The notes below the pieces were generated by a model, which was given only the letters and a program-made list of their open reading frames with translations, ran no database searches and had not been told where the DNA came from. Made by a program: the position numbers and the translations under genes. A stretch of DNA of 64,000 nucleotides. Source: Acanthopleura granulata. Lineage: Eukaryota; Mollusca; Polyplacophora; Chitonida; Chitonidae. This document shows positions 35,295-46,665 of this stretch, in pieces. The stretch is taken from NCBI GenBank assembly GCA_016165875.1, contig JABBOT010000012.1, forward strand, positions 12,708,984-12,772,983, in the 5' to 3' direction. How positions within the stretch are numbered: position 1 is the stretch's first letter; each line of letters starts with the position of its first letter.

Positions 35295-36510
35295 CCCGTT
35301 ATTAATCCCAGTGTTTCCGATGTGCCATCTTCATCGTTATTTATTTCGATCACACAAGAATCTCGGAAAGGTCATGCAGCAAAGGGTGTGCTAGGGTATT
35401 GGGGTATCCTTCTCGGGGAGAAGACTGTCTCATAGCCTAATTGTGAACCCGTCAGTCTCTCAGGGAACAAAGTAGGATTTGGGGTGCATAACTATCTTTT
35501 CTGCATGGCCGATTGAGTGTGCTTGCCCTTTAATCTCTATGAAAGATCTTGGACTGGGTATTTGCAGATTTCCCCGCTTTCATTGTTCGTGGGCCTTGTT
35601 GACAATAAGAGGTCAACGACTGTTTCTCTTCGTGCAGTCTGTCGTTCGTTAAAGCCAACTCGTCTCCACCAACATGGAGAGGACATCTCTACCTTAGTTA
35701 TAAATAAAAGGGTAAATACATAAACGAAACTAATCACACACTTAAAGATGTACTGAGTGTCGGTCAGAGTGGTGATGCCGCAATATACGTATACATCTAC
35801 GGATGGACGTAACATATGATATTGCTCCAATAAGGAAAAAAAAAAGGAAAAACAACAAAGCTTCTGCGTTTCTATAACCCGTCGAGCAGATTGATGGAAC
35901 AAGGAAAACAGTGTCCAATGAAGACGATCAGTTGTTTTTACGCCTTATTGGTTTCATTACCCGTCCCCCCTACTCCCACCGTTTGTCGTCTTGATTAATT
36001 CCATGCCTCCAAAGATTCCAATCCAGACGCTCCGCAGAAAGCGTCACTGTCCTCACACACAGCTATGCAATGGGTTCTAAATATATGTGAACAAGAGCGC
36101 ATATTACGCTTCTATCTTCAACAGGAATTAGCCGAGCTCCACTTACCCAGCTAATCAAAGAACAAAGACAAACGACTTGCCCGCAGAGAAAGGCATAAGG
36201 CGGAAATAATACCACGATAGCACATGATTGGTGAGAAATTACGTGACTGGAATCGATCGGCGACCACTGGACTTGCTCTCACTCCTCCTCATGTCCACTG
36301 ACATCAATACATAGAGCCCCCTTTTATCCACCTGCTTTATGCTCCGGGTTGACCATTCGTGGTGATGGATTTTCAATTGTGCATGTAAAGAATCAGACTG
36401 ACTAAAACTGTTGTTGATGGTACTGCCTGAAGTTTAGGAACGATTAATATTACTTTTTTTGGCAGTAAGAAAAAAGAAATGTTTAATTGGCTCTGCAATA
36501 ACCACGGACC
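35295..36510 (+). repeat. Tandem segmental duplication, right unit
   Basis: This is the partner of 33596-35260 with the same block order. The identity of aligned blocks looks like about 80%, judged by eye. The gap 35380-36040 has no clear counterpart in the left unit. Confidence 0.7.
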
Positions 36511-38241
36511 AATGCAAGAGAAATGAAACCGTTTTTACTCTTGAAGACAAAAAGAGAATGGTATTAATAATATACACAATTAGAAAAGCTTTTTGTCTGT
36601 GGGACCGAAATAAACCCCTTTTCAAAAGTGTATTGTTCTTACTATGTTTAAAATGATCGTTAATAGCTCACCGTAGGACATCATCTATGTAGAGAAAGCT
36701 GACCTTTTCTTGCTTCTGTAGATGATGACACTTTCTTAATGGATTATCCGGAAATGGCTAATTGAAAATGGTTTCAAACTTTGTTGACGACGTCATTTTA
36801 CTGACATTAAGTATTTCCTTTCTAGCTCCTCGTAATGACGTCACATTAAAGACAGTACGACGTTACCGTAGAAACTCAAACGGTGTAACACTGTAGACGT
36901 TGCACTTAAGTCCTTTTATGACGTGAGAATGGTTCACAACACTACCGCCACCTTACGGAATTAAAAATATGCCGTCTTCCCATTGTCTCACATCGTAATG
37001 GACATGAAAAATGGAAAACTGTAGCTATTGTTGAAGAACTTGAAGAATCCTTAGGCCTTACATTGCATTATATTGTAAACGTCTGATGAAATATTATGAC
37101 TCAAGTAACATAGTTAAAAAAGAACTCATTCGATTTAAATTAGAAAGCTGCGTCTGTTTCTTTTGTGAAAAAAAAAACTAAAAAAACACTGGAGGTGCAT
37201 GAAGACACACTAAATTCTTTCGAATTCTCATTTTTTGGATCACAAGTTTCAAATATGTTTTGTGTAAGACAATTTCTTTCAAGATGACGTGCATAAAAAG
37301 GAAAAAATAAGTATTATTTTGATCACAAATGTGTCTGGTAAACAGGGCATATCTTTAACAGATTCGCCAGTATATAACAACAAGTTGGCCAGACTGGCGG
37401 TATAAGCATCAACTGGATTATAAAGCAACTACTGAAGTTTTACGCAGCAACTGAGGTTGCAGACGGTACCCGAAAGGGAGAAATCTCCGAAGCGTTAAGA
37501 AACTTCGTGTACATATCTAACTATAAGTGAAAGTTTCTTTGTCTGTCTGCATGTCTGACTTTTGAATGTCGTCTCATCACTTGCTAGGTTTATCGCTGAG
37601 GGCTCGGGATATACAGCGAGTGCACACAATCGTCTTCCACAATGAGGTGTGTCGATAATTTGTGCCAATTTTACCATGATGACGTCACATATTTTTTCAA
37701 GCGGCAATAACTGCTTTTACATGGAAAAAAATTCGTTTCCGGGATCTCCAAGAAGGCTTGCACAGTAAAGCAATTTCTGATCCAAAAGCCTACATTTTCC
37801 AGATATCCAACCTGGCTCAGTGACAGTTTCAACACTATCTTCCGCAAGCTAGATTAGTACACAAACCCTACATTCCTCATATCACACACAAAACTAAAAC
37901 ACTCAGAGACAGTAAATAGTTTCTGACAACAGTTTGCAAATTTTTATAAGGCCTTAGTGACCGTAAAACAGTTTCTGACACAGATCTTTTGCGCAGACAC
38001 TGAACTGTAGTGTCTTAAATTGTAGTGAAAAGCTTCCGTTAAATTGGCATCTTCGTGTATGGTCTATGGTCTATACCAAACACGTTACACCTTATGTTTA
38101 ATATATATATATATATATACACTGAGTGTGAAATTGATATATTATTAGATGATATCAATGTTTGATTACATCCTTGTGGTTGAGAGTTGGTATACGAATG
38201 TCTGGAACGACACCTAAATCCTAGTTAAAGTAATATTGTGA
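36511..38241. other. Non-coding DNA, no supported gene
   Basis: Several TGACGTCA-like words occur (36785-36845 and near 37680), but no coding frame or repeat family can be assigned. An (AT)n tract lies at about 38100-38120. Confidence 0.35.
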
Positions 38242-38303
38242 GAGGAAACCGGGCATATCCTGGGGGAAATTCTCGACCATCCGCAAGTTGCTGGCACAGG
38301 TAC
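38242..38303 (-). mobile_element. SINE family 1, internal fragment
   Basis: AGGAAACCGGGCATATCCTG, CGACCATCCGCAAGTTGCTGG is the reversed middle of family 1. It is short and decayed. Confidence 0.65.
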
Positions 38304-38539
38304 GTTGATTTTCATGTAAACATTGCCCTCTCGTTAGTCATATGATTCCCAACGTGGTAATACAATATGTCTTATTGTCTACATCTTGGCAGGACATTGT
38401 TGTTGTTGGGATTCGTCCTGAAGGCATTTACGACTTCAACCGATCACTCAAACCAAGTCGAGAGAAGAGATATATATAAGAGGTATACAAATAAGTCATT
38501 TGGAAAGAGTTCTGGAAACAGACATAATTGGCCACAAAT

Positions 38540-38930
38540 ATTTTACACCCTTGCGCTTGGTAACTCTATAAATGTGATTTTAGGGATTCTCACGAGGCCA
38601 TGGGATACGCCAGTCAGGAGAAATCGGAAAGACGACGCCGGGCCACTGGAACCCCATTCCCATATAACCAACAGGAAAAACAGAGTTCGAGTGAGGTCAA
38701 CGCAAACAGCTACTTTCTCTGGTTATTGTAATAACATTTGTGAAATTAGAGAAAATTGATAAAATGGCCGCACTTTCAATTATCTCAGTTAGCGCTGACT
38801 TTCTTTGAACTGCGATATCTTGGTTATGCCATATCACAAAAATATAAAGGTTCCGTTTTAAACTTTATGAGAGATAGTAGTCTATCGATGTATATATACA
38901 TTTGTTCCCGTGCTGTCTTTTCTCTTAATA
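38540..38930 (+). repeat. Dispersed repeat family T, copy 1
   Basis: It shares TTGGTAACTCTATAAAT, GATTCTCACGAGGCCATGGG ATACGCC, TTTGAACTGCGATATCT and a TGTCTTTTCTCTTAATAC-like end with 47720-48050, and part with the reverse complement of 58780-58920. The 130-codon frame at 38367-38759 (hydrophobic start LLLLGF) crosses into this repeat, so it is more likely chance or element-derived than a host gene. Confidence 0.6.
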
Positions 38931-39447
38931 CTTACCGGTATATCATATGAGCACAAAGTAACAAAGTTAATGTATAAACACCACCCAAACTAATCCGCGA
39001 GCATTGTCGACCACTGAATTGCACAATTCCTGTTCATCCGCGGTAACAAGGTGATTCCATCAAACTAAAGGCACTCTCTGCATAGGTTTCACGAAGTCAG
39101 GCAGAAAAGGCTAGCTTTCATAGTCAGAATTTACACACGATAAGCTACGATAAATTGTGATCACATCTGGTTGTTGAGCATTCGGGGGATATCTTCTGAT
39201 CAGATGAATAAAAATTCGCCAATATCCCCCTAACGACCTACCATAGGATCAATCCCAGATTACCTACGATTTTTCTGTCGCTGGTTGTCTTTGTAACTAA
39301 AGTCGTAAGTGTATTGCCCTCAAACCTCAGAGAACAATGACAGCGATGATATCTCAAATAGCCTCTGCATGAAGTTGGGCTGAACCAACGTCTTGTGTAT
39401 CCCGGCAATGGGAACTTGTATAACTCCTTCACGTCTTTAGCAAATGA

Positions 39448-39606
39448 GTCCAAAACCATGTCCTCCTTTGTTCTTTCTTGGATTACGTCACATTTCTAGG
39501 AACATGTGTGCACTGAAAGCACTTAGGTAGTACACAAACACTGCGGCGTCACAGCAGAAAGCGCTGTGTTTCTCTGCGATTTGGACACTTTTGCGTAGCC
39601 CGTCTG
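39448..39606 (+). repeat. Dispersed repeat family Q, copy 2
   Basis: It matches 18583-18735 over its whole length in the same orientation. It is the second copy of an otherwise uncharacterised non-coding repeat, 21 kb away. Confidence 0.8.
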
Positions 39607-40846
39607 ACATTGAACGACAAACATCTTAACCACCAATGCACGCCCAAACAGTCATTCTTTTTTCTTTCCAGGACTTTATTAACAGCGATGTTCTCGACAT
39701 GCCAAATTACCTTTAATTCGCCTTTTCCATGCAGCGACTTGACAATCCACCTAAGTTCCGCCCACTATACAGGTGGACGTGGTGATATTATAATACCATA
39801 TCCTGTAATGAGTTCAGGAAATTAACTATGTACGGCAAGCGTTACCATACATCATGCTCACAACATTTACTTTTATGTATACTGCTGAAAAAACAGTTGT
39901 ATAAGCTAGACATTTTGGACGATATTGAGTAGGCTGAAGCGATGGCAGTGACGCACGTCACAGATTAATTCTGCTTAGTTCATATACATCATCTGGTTGC
40001 TTTATATCTACATTCTACCTGGATATATATATGAACTGCACTTGTGTCTGTTTTTAATGTGGAATACAACACTTACAGCATGTTTCTAAAAAAGAAACTG
40101 TGACGTCACTTCATGCGCTTCATCCTGTTCAATATGATCCAGAAAGGCCAGCGCAACATCTCAGTCTTTATTTCCATTTTAATCACTGTAAAGCAAATGC
40201 CAAAATATAACGAAGGCCATATCTGGCATCAGCACGAAATATACTTTTAAATGATGTGTACTGACTTTAAGTGTTGTGTGTTGTTTTAAGTGACATCCGA
40301 CAAACTTTATTTCAGACTACGCAAAGATGTAACATTAGGGCTGCGTCTGATATACCAGTGGTGAATGGTTTAGAATCAATCTCATCAGAAGGGTGTTTTG
40401 TTTCAGTGCTCAAATATACACATGCTCAACTTTACTTGAAAACTTGTTAAAGTATTACACCAAATATCACGAAAGATATTTCATTGTTTTCTTTCCATAT
40501 CAACGTATTAATACAGTTCATGACTCGCACATTTACAACCACTGGATCGTACACAACAACCGGGGTGAAAAGCACCTGTGGTGTGAAGGAGTGAGTGATC
40601 AGAGTTAAATGGAACATTGACAGTATTTCGGCATATCGTAACCAGGAAATACTGGAAGCCAAAAATGTATCATCATGAGAACAATACCATTCCAAACTCA
40701 GAATGAACGCCTTAATTAATGAATTAATTTATCTATTTATGTGATTCTTGCTCATCAACACTTCACCTGTAGGACAGAGACCAGTATTATTAAGAGTGAG
40801 ATCGGAGGAAACAAACGACAGAGAAGAGGTGTTGAATTTTGAAAAC
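39607..40846. other. Non-coding DNA, no supported gene
   Basis: The frames at 39610-39825 and 40393-40695 lack domains and overlap on both strands. Confidence 0.35.
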
Positions 40847-41045
40847 GCTGAGTCAGGTGGTCAGAGCGGTGTCTCGCTGCGACTACCAGGACCTTGTCCA
40901 ATGAAGGACTGAACTATTATTATGGTGGAAGGGGGGCGACATCAGGTTAGGAGGATTGTCAAATAGTTGCCGAAGGTAGGTGGTTTACTCAGGGCTCACC
41001 GTTTTCCCTTTCCCATAAACCTGATCGCTGTCGCGCATACCTGAA
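40847..41045 (+). mobile_element. SINE family 3 (tRNA-headed), 5' part
   Basis: The head AGTCAGGTGGTCAGAGCGGT followed by CTCGCTGCGACTACCAGG resembles the head at 56510 (CTCGCTGCGATTATCAGG). It continues with GCCGAAGGTAGGTGGTTTAC, matching GCGAAGGTCGGTAGCTTAC. The 3' end is unclear. Confidence 0.55.
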
Positions 41046-41732
41046 AATTTTTTCACTTCGGTGTTACACACTTATCGGATAAATAATGAAATAGATAAAA
41101 TTCGAAAACCACAACAAATATTTTGAACCTAGGCGTCGAAATCGACATTAGTGTACCAGCCGTCAACCAAAATATGCGGTCCATAATCTAATGAACACAC
41201 AGACACAGTAGATTACAATGCAGAAACTATAAATCTTATGGCCACTGGTGTTGACATATTTAATTTTCAACATCGCCTGTGACGCTGTTAAATATTTGAA
41301 ATTTGGAGTCGACTGTGTAGAACCTACGATGAATATCGTTTGTTTACAGGGTCGACTCTTGATACAAGCGGAGCACCATATGGAACACACATGGAAGCAA
41401 TACAGGCATTCAGGATAACGTTTTGTGTTGAATGAGAATGCCCAGTACGACACCTTTCGGTTTGATCTCTTCTAGACATACAATGTACTCAAGAGTGTAA
41501 GAGTCAAAGTCAGTGACAGGGGAATTTCATGGAATTTATTTTATACTTGTGAGTCCCATTAAATCTGCTATATGCGACACGTATACTTAAGAATACTTGA
41601 TCTAAAGTGAGAATATGAAGTTCTTAAGTAGACCAGCTTTAGTCTCCCTGTCTGCGACTCTAATTCCGCTGAGGCCAATACATGTTTGATCCAACAGAAT
41701 ATGACGTCTTTTATACAATTTTCCATGAACAG
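41046..41732. other. Non-coding DNA, no supported gene
   Basis: A 96-codon minus frame at 41163-41453 shows no domain. Part of the stretch (AGGCGTCGAAATCGACATT at 41131, ACCAGCCGTCA at 41156) reappears at 62045-62085 and so belongs to a repeat. Confidence 0.4.
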
Positions 41733-41933
41733 CTAAAATTTCAAGCATAAAAGGATTTCAAAATTTATGAATCACTGTTGCTAAAAGACAGGAAAGCGAG
41801 TCGTGACAATATAATTCTCTGCGGTGCATGATGGCTAAATTTTCAAGTATTAAAATTATTTTAAAATTTATGAATCACTGTTGCTAAAAGACAGGAAAGC
41901 GAGTCGTGACAATATAATTCTCTGCAGTGCATG
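41733..41933 (+). repeat. 103-bp tandem duplication, 2 copies
   Basis: About 60 bp beginning AAATTTATGAATCACTGTTG at 41761 recurs without change at 41864, followed by a single G/A difference (CTGCGGTGCATG vs CTGCAGTGCATG). The upstream parts of the units are more diverged. The near-identity points to a recent duplication or gene conversion. Confidence 0.9.
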
Positions 41934-42701
41934 TGCAGAAGACAATTACGAGGAAGTCAGATGTTTACTCCTGGCCGTAGCCGAAAGCATTGCAAATGAA
42001 CTAGGAGATGAAGAGAAAAGACTTTTGCAACGCAACAATTTTCCCCTCTTTTGAGCCATCAATATATACAAATTTATAATCAACACAGATGGCTGTAACT
42101 TTAGCAAAACTTCATTTAGGTTTTAACCCCAACGAAGTTAGCCGAAAATGATCTGCCTGGAGTAAAAATCCATATTACATGTTACGTAATTGTTGGTTTC
42201 AACAAATCCTTAACCGTTGCAGACGCAGCTGGCAATTGCAATTTGACGGCAGTTGGAAGGGTTTTTGTGACCATTAGTCCATTTGATTTCCGGATAATAC
42301 TCCCTTCTCTCCTGACGACGAGAAATCCCCAGTTATGAAGTCATTCAGAAGAAAAGTTTTAGGAGAATTCTAAGGTGTTATTTCCGACAGTTTATTATAG
42401 CTGTAATGCATGGAGAGGTTAAGATATTATCATTACCTTAGGTAAGGCACCTGGTACGGTACCAATACTGGATCATAACTTCATTGCTTTTGTCCTGAAG
42501 TTTTCTGAACTGTGCTAGAGACCATAGGCATGGATAATTTTGAAGCAATGACGGAAATGACTAGCAATAACCTTGGAGACTTGAGTGATCGGCGAGTTAA
42601 ATCTGTGAAAATAAGAACGTTTTTTAATTATTATTCTTAGGGCTGGAGTTAAAACTATGTTTTTTTTTTTGACGATCCTTTGTTGTTTTGGGACAGGAAA
42701 A

Positions 42702-42718
42702 AACCCTAACCCTAACCC
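42702..42718 (+). repeat. Short interstitial telomere-like CCCTAA repeat
   Basis: CCCTAACCCTAACCC is two and a half units of the animal telomere hexamer (reverse strand). It is too short to indicate a chromosome end. Confidence 0.7.
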
Positions 42719-42813
42719 ATGGTTACAGTTTGTGTTTCGGATGTCCTTTTCGGATGGCCTTATGGTTAATTCTTTCTTTTGCTTTTACAATATGTATAGA
42801 TAGACTTGTATAA

Positions 42814-42862
42814 ATGGGATCATTTGCTGCATACAGAATATCAGTGCAGCAAATGATCCCAT
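42814..42862. repeat. Perfect 18-bp inverted repeat (hairpin)
   Basis: ATGGGATCATTTGCTGCA at 42814-42831 is followed, after a 13-nt loop, by its exact reverse complement at 42845-42862. The stem is shorter than a normal miRNA precursor, so no RNA gene is claimed. Confidence 0.9.
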
Positions 42863-43556
42863 ATTGCAATTGGAAGAATGTCAGTCTCACGAGACGTCTA
42901 AAATGCCAGGTCTCAGTAAGCTTAATTTAACTTCCACCTGGCTACACATTCTAGAAAATTAGAAGCTTAAAAGTCAGACGTTCTGTGACAAGAGGGTATT
43001 GGTCACTACCACAAGGACTGGCCTGCACTGTCCAAGGAAAATCTGGGAGAAATGTGTATCACTGATAGTATATGATCTATTGCAGCGTAAGTGGTTATTA
43101 GAATCATGATTTATATAATGCAGTTCTTCGTTAAAATCTCTAACAGTTATAAAAGGCAAGGTGACTGGCTACGTTGAACTTCAGTCATACAAACAAACCT
43201 TTTGCCTCAGCTATTTTTATTATTGTTGTTCTACAGCGGCTTATGGGCATTGGAATCACCCACAGTCATACAAAGCGCTAGGTAATAACCTTTGATTTCA
43301 ACAAAAAACCAACAAGCCAAGATACGAGAAGGATTGTAAACCGAAGATAAACTGTTTGTTCAGAAGAGTGAGAAAAGAACATCCACAGCCTGATACTCCA
43401 AGTCCACAGCAAGAAGGCTCTGAATAATATTCTTAACAAAGATGGTGGAGCCGAAACGAGCAATCTGTTAACTGACAGCTGTAATATGTATTGAAAAAAA
43501 AAACCAGTAGTAATTTTTATTTTTTGTCTTCCTGGAAGTTTCTTGAAGTCAAAAGA

Positions 43557-43820
43557 TTTATTTGTTTGACTGGGGCTTAACGTCGCCTTCATTTTTATTG
43601 CGATTATAACACTACGGTGTCTTCGAGTAACAGGCCGTACCCAGTGCCTCACGGAAATGTCGTGTCGAAGGCACTATGGACGACGCCCCACTCAATCACA
43701 TCATACTGTCACTTGCCTCACCACTATCCTGCTTCTTCCGCTGAGCGCATAACGGGGCTAGGTCCAAGATTACAAGTACCGATGTTTAAGGCTTAGGTAT
43801 GACTCTATTCGATTGAGCTC
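43557..43820 (-). mobile_element. SINE family 2, decayed copy
   Basis: GGGGCTTAACGTCGCC, GGTGTCTTCGAG, GTCGAAGGCACTATGGACGA and CCACTCAATCACATCATACTG align with the 29547-29880 copy in the same order, with many substitutions. The overlapping 124-codon minus frame at 43278-43652 is therefore not annotated as a gene. Confidence 0.65.
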
Positions 43821-43963
43821 GGGATATGGCGTTTAAAGAGCCTGTGCGCTAAGGAAACTGTTTTTAAAAAAAGTACTGGTTTTAGAGGCGAGCCTTTAGT
43901 CGTTTTCTGTTCTGTGGCAAGTGTTTAGTCCACTGTCTGTATCTATATAGCTTTACTGAGAAA

Positions 43964-44110
43964 GCAGTACCTAGGAAGGTCTGCTATTAGCCTGCGGATG
44001 GTTGTGTGATTCCACTGGGCGCTGCCCAGTTTCCTCCAATCATAATGCTGACCGTCTTGGCAAAAGTGAAATATTCTTTTGTGAGACACCAATGAAATAA
44101 ATAAATAAAC
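43964..44110 (+). mobile_element. SINE family 1, 3' part
   Basis: AAGGTCTGCTATTAGCCTGC GG, CACTGGGCGCTGCCCAGTTT CC, GTGAAATATTCTT, AGACACCAATGAAATAAATA match the family-1 middle and tail. The head is missing. Confidence 0.75.
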
Positions 44111-44387
44111 AATTATAAGGATTCATCAATCTGCAAATAGCCCGCGAAAAGTGAGATCACCCTCGATCAAGTGGATTTTTTCCGTTATATAAGGAGAAAC
44201 CAAGTTTGTAATGTTAGGATCAGGCCATTCCATTAAAATTCCACTCTGGTCAGAATACAAATTGCGTGGAAATATTACAATGATATGAAAGAAATCCTAC
44301 GGAGTAAGCCTAACACCATGTTTCAAAAGGACTTTGATGAATAACACTATTTAACCCATTTAGCTGAAGATTCCTTGAAAAACAAAA

Positions 44388-44565
44388 TTTGCCTGATGTG
44401 ACGTGATGAAATTCCCTGTATGGCGTCGAATCAGGCAGATGTGACGTTGAGTAAGGCATTTATGCTGGGTGACGTCAAGAACATTTGAAAGGGCAGAGTC
44501 ATATGTGTATACACGCCAGCGATTGATGACGTCATGTGTTCGAGGCTGACGTCACATCAGGCAAA
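44388..44565. mobile_element. Short fold-back element with 17-bp perfect ends
   Basis: TTTGCCTGATGTGACGT at the left and ACGTCACATCAGGCAAA at the right are exact reverse complements bounding 178 bp. The interior carries three further GACGTC words. No coding capacity is seen. Confidence 0.7.
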
Positions 44566-46106
44566 GTGGAAATGACAGAAATATTTTGTTTCCGTATACT
44601 CTGACGAAACGTACGATATCGGTTTTAATTCTAATATTTTAATGTTTTCACAATTTCGAAAAGCAATTCAGATTATCCCAGTCTTTGTTAATTCACCTTG
44701 CTTTTAAAACACAGATGTTTTGACACCAAAGTAGCTCTATAACCTTATAACCACCGTCCACACATCCAAATATCTCTCTGAAACACGTTCATCATGAAAA
44801 ACAGTACTTCATGTCATGGTTATGTATTCGAACAAATTACAACAGTGACTAGCTGTTTGATCTGAGTGGCCTCTTCCCATTTGTGGCCAAGCAAGGGCCA
44901 AAATAGAGTGCTGGACAAGGTCATTTCTCAAAGTCACCAGGATTCCGTTCTCTTTCACCATCGCGAACCCATCTCTCCCTTCTCCCCTCTCCGCTCCCTC
45001 CATGGGTTTCCTTCTACACAAACCCAGGAGACGAGGGCCTATTCTGTCTAAGCCGAGAGCGGGTGTATCGTATTCCTTTCTACCACGGATATCCACGGTC
45101 GATTCTTTTGAGAGTATAATGTGGCTCTCAGCTTTTAAAAGACGTTCTAATTTACTTGACATTAAAGTAACTCGGGGTTTATAAGGGCTGTACATTCATC
45201 GTGTTGAATAAGATCGCTGCGTTTAACCAGTTGCAATCAAAGCTCATCTGAGACACATATTTTCCATTAACTTATGAACAAGTATGGTGTAAGATTTGGA
45301 TAGCGATTTAATGTATTTATTATTTTTTATTTCTTTGGGGCATTTTTGCGAAACGTTGTTTTGGGAATTAGTCTTGTGATTATTGAAACGTTACGTTCAT
45401 TTTTGTTGACAGAAGCTATACGAAAGTCCTTTTCGACGTCTTCATGCTACCATTTCTACGCCCTTAGTCCTTTCCTCTGTTGTTCTTTGGGCATTATTAA
45501 TATGTTAATGTGTCTTACTGATAGAAGGCATATGTGATATCTATGATGAACTGCAAAGAAGGGAGCCTAAATGGACTCGAAGAGTGCATTCGAATACATT
45601 ACTGCCACCAGTGCCCTGCGGGTGGGATGGAGCCATCACCAGTTACAATGTTTCTTAGGGATTGAAGCACGAGCACCTAAGCCACGCTCCCTGTCAGGTG
45701 TGAATCATTATAATGGGGGACGACCGCACAAGGAAACCCTATCCTCAATGGTAAAATACATAAGCTGATGAAATTAAGAAGGGGGAGATATAATGGCTTA
45801 TCTTGAATTCCAATGACATTCAGAGGCGTGTAAAGGACACACACTGCCAGCTTCGTAGGTAGAAAAGCATACTTTCCATGATAGTATCCTGGAGCTACCA
45901 GTATGGTTTCGGTAGATGACCTTTAAGGAAACCTTTGAAAAAGGCTTGAAAACAAACTAGCAGAAGAGTTTCCATACAGACAGCAGACGGAACTTTTCGA
46001 AGGTCTCGGGTTAGATGCTCAGACGGTATTTTTCTTCATCTGTTAACAAATGAGCTTCTCGGAAGAGCGGCCGACGGAGCTCGAATCCGTAACGATGGGG
46101 TTGAAA
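44566..46106. other. Non-coding or unrecognised DNA; GC-rich block at 44860-45180
   Basis: The block at 44860-45180 is open in several frames on both strands (128 codons on minus, 60 on plus), as expected of GC-rich pyrimidine/purine-skewed sequence. No domain or splice pattern lets one frame be chosen. It might be a decayed exon or retrocopy. Confidence 0.3.
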
Positions 46107-46360
46107 TTATTTATTTATTCATTTCTTTTTTTCATTAGGTGTTTTACGCCGTACTCAAGAATATTACACTTATACGACGGCGGCAAGCATTATGGTCGGA
46201 GAAAACCAGGCAGAGCCCAGAGGCAATCCACGATCATCCGCTGACTGACCTTCCCACGTACGGCCAAAGAGGAAACCAGCATGAGCTGGACTTGAACTCA
46301 CAGATACCGCGGGTCATTGCGCTGCGCCAGCGCGTTAACCAAAAGAGCCAAGAAGGCCCC
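46107..46360 (-). mobile_element. SINE family 1, full length
   Basis: In reverse it runs from a tRNA-like head at 46360 (GGGGCCTTCTTGGCTCTTTTG GTTAACGCG), through a B-box-like GAGTTCAAGTCCAGCTC, CGTGGGAAGGTCAGTCAGCGG and CTGCCTGGTTTTCTCCGACC, to GAATATTCTTGAGTACGGCG TAAAACACC and an AATAAATAAATAA tail. It is the best full-length reference copy of the family in this window. Confidence 0.9.
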
Positions 46361-46417
46361 ATTGAAATTATTCTAATGCCAATATATTAGAACTGTCTCC
46401 CTGAAAAGTAATTCTGA

Positions 46418-46665
46418 GACACAGTGGGTTAGCGCGTTAACACAGCTCAATGACCGAGGCGCCTCTCACCAATGCGTTCCTTGTGAGTTCAGCTGATGCT
46501 GACTTCCTCCCAGGTCGTCCGTGGGAAGGACTGCCAGCAAACTGCGGATGACCGTGGGTTTCTCTAGGTCTGTGCCCTGTTTCCTCACACCATCATATAG
46601 GCCGCTGTGAAATATTAGTGAAATATTCTGGAGTGAGGCGTAAAAGATAATTAACATAAATAAAT
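46418..46665 (+). mobile_element. SINE family 1, full length, head-to-head with its neighbour
   Basis: Head GTGGGTTAGCGCGTTAACAC, CTTGTGAGTTCAGCTGATGC (B-box region), CGTGGGAAGGACTGCCAGC, CGTGGGTTTCTCTAGG, GAAATATTCTGGAGTGAGGCG and an AACATAAATAAAT tail. It is separated by only ~57 bp from the minus-strand copy on its left. Confidence 0.85.

Noticed and set aside
38367..38759. 130-codon plus frame with a hydrophobic start, as a secreted protein
   Set aside because: Its second half lies in dispersed repeat family T, whose other copies do not keep the frame.
42702..42718. CCCTAA repeat as evidence of a chromosome end
   Set aside because: Two and a half units are too few; ordinary sequence continues for 21 kb to the right.
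43278..43652. 124-codon minus frame
   Set aside because: It runs into the tail of a decayed SINE and over A/T runs, and has no domain.
44809..45195. 128-codon minus frame
   Set aside because: The region is GC-rich and open in several frames on both strands, with no domain or splice evidence.
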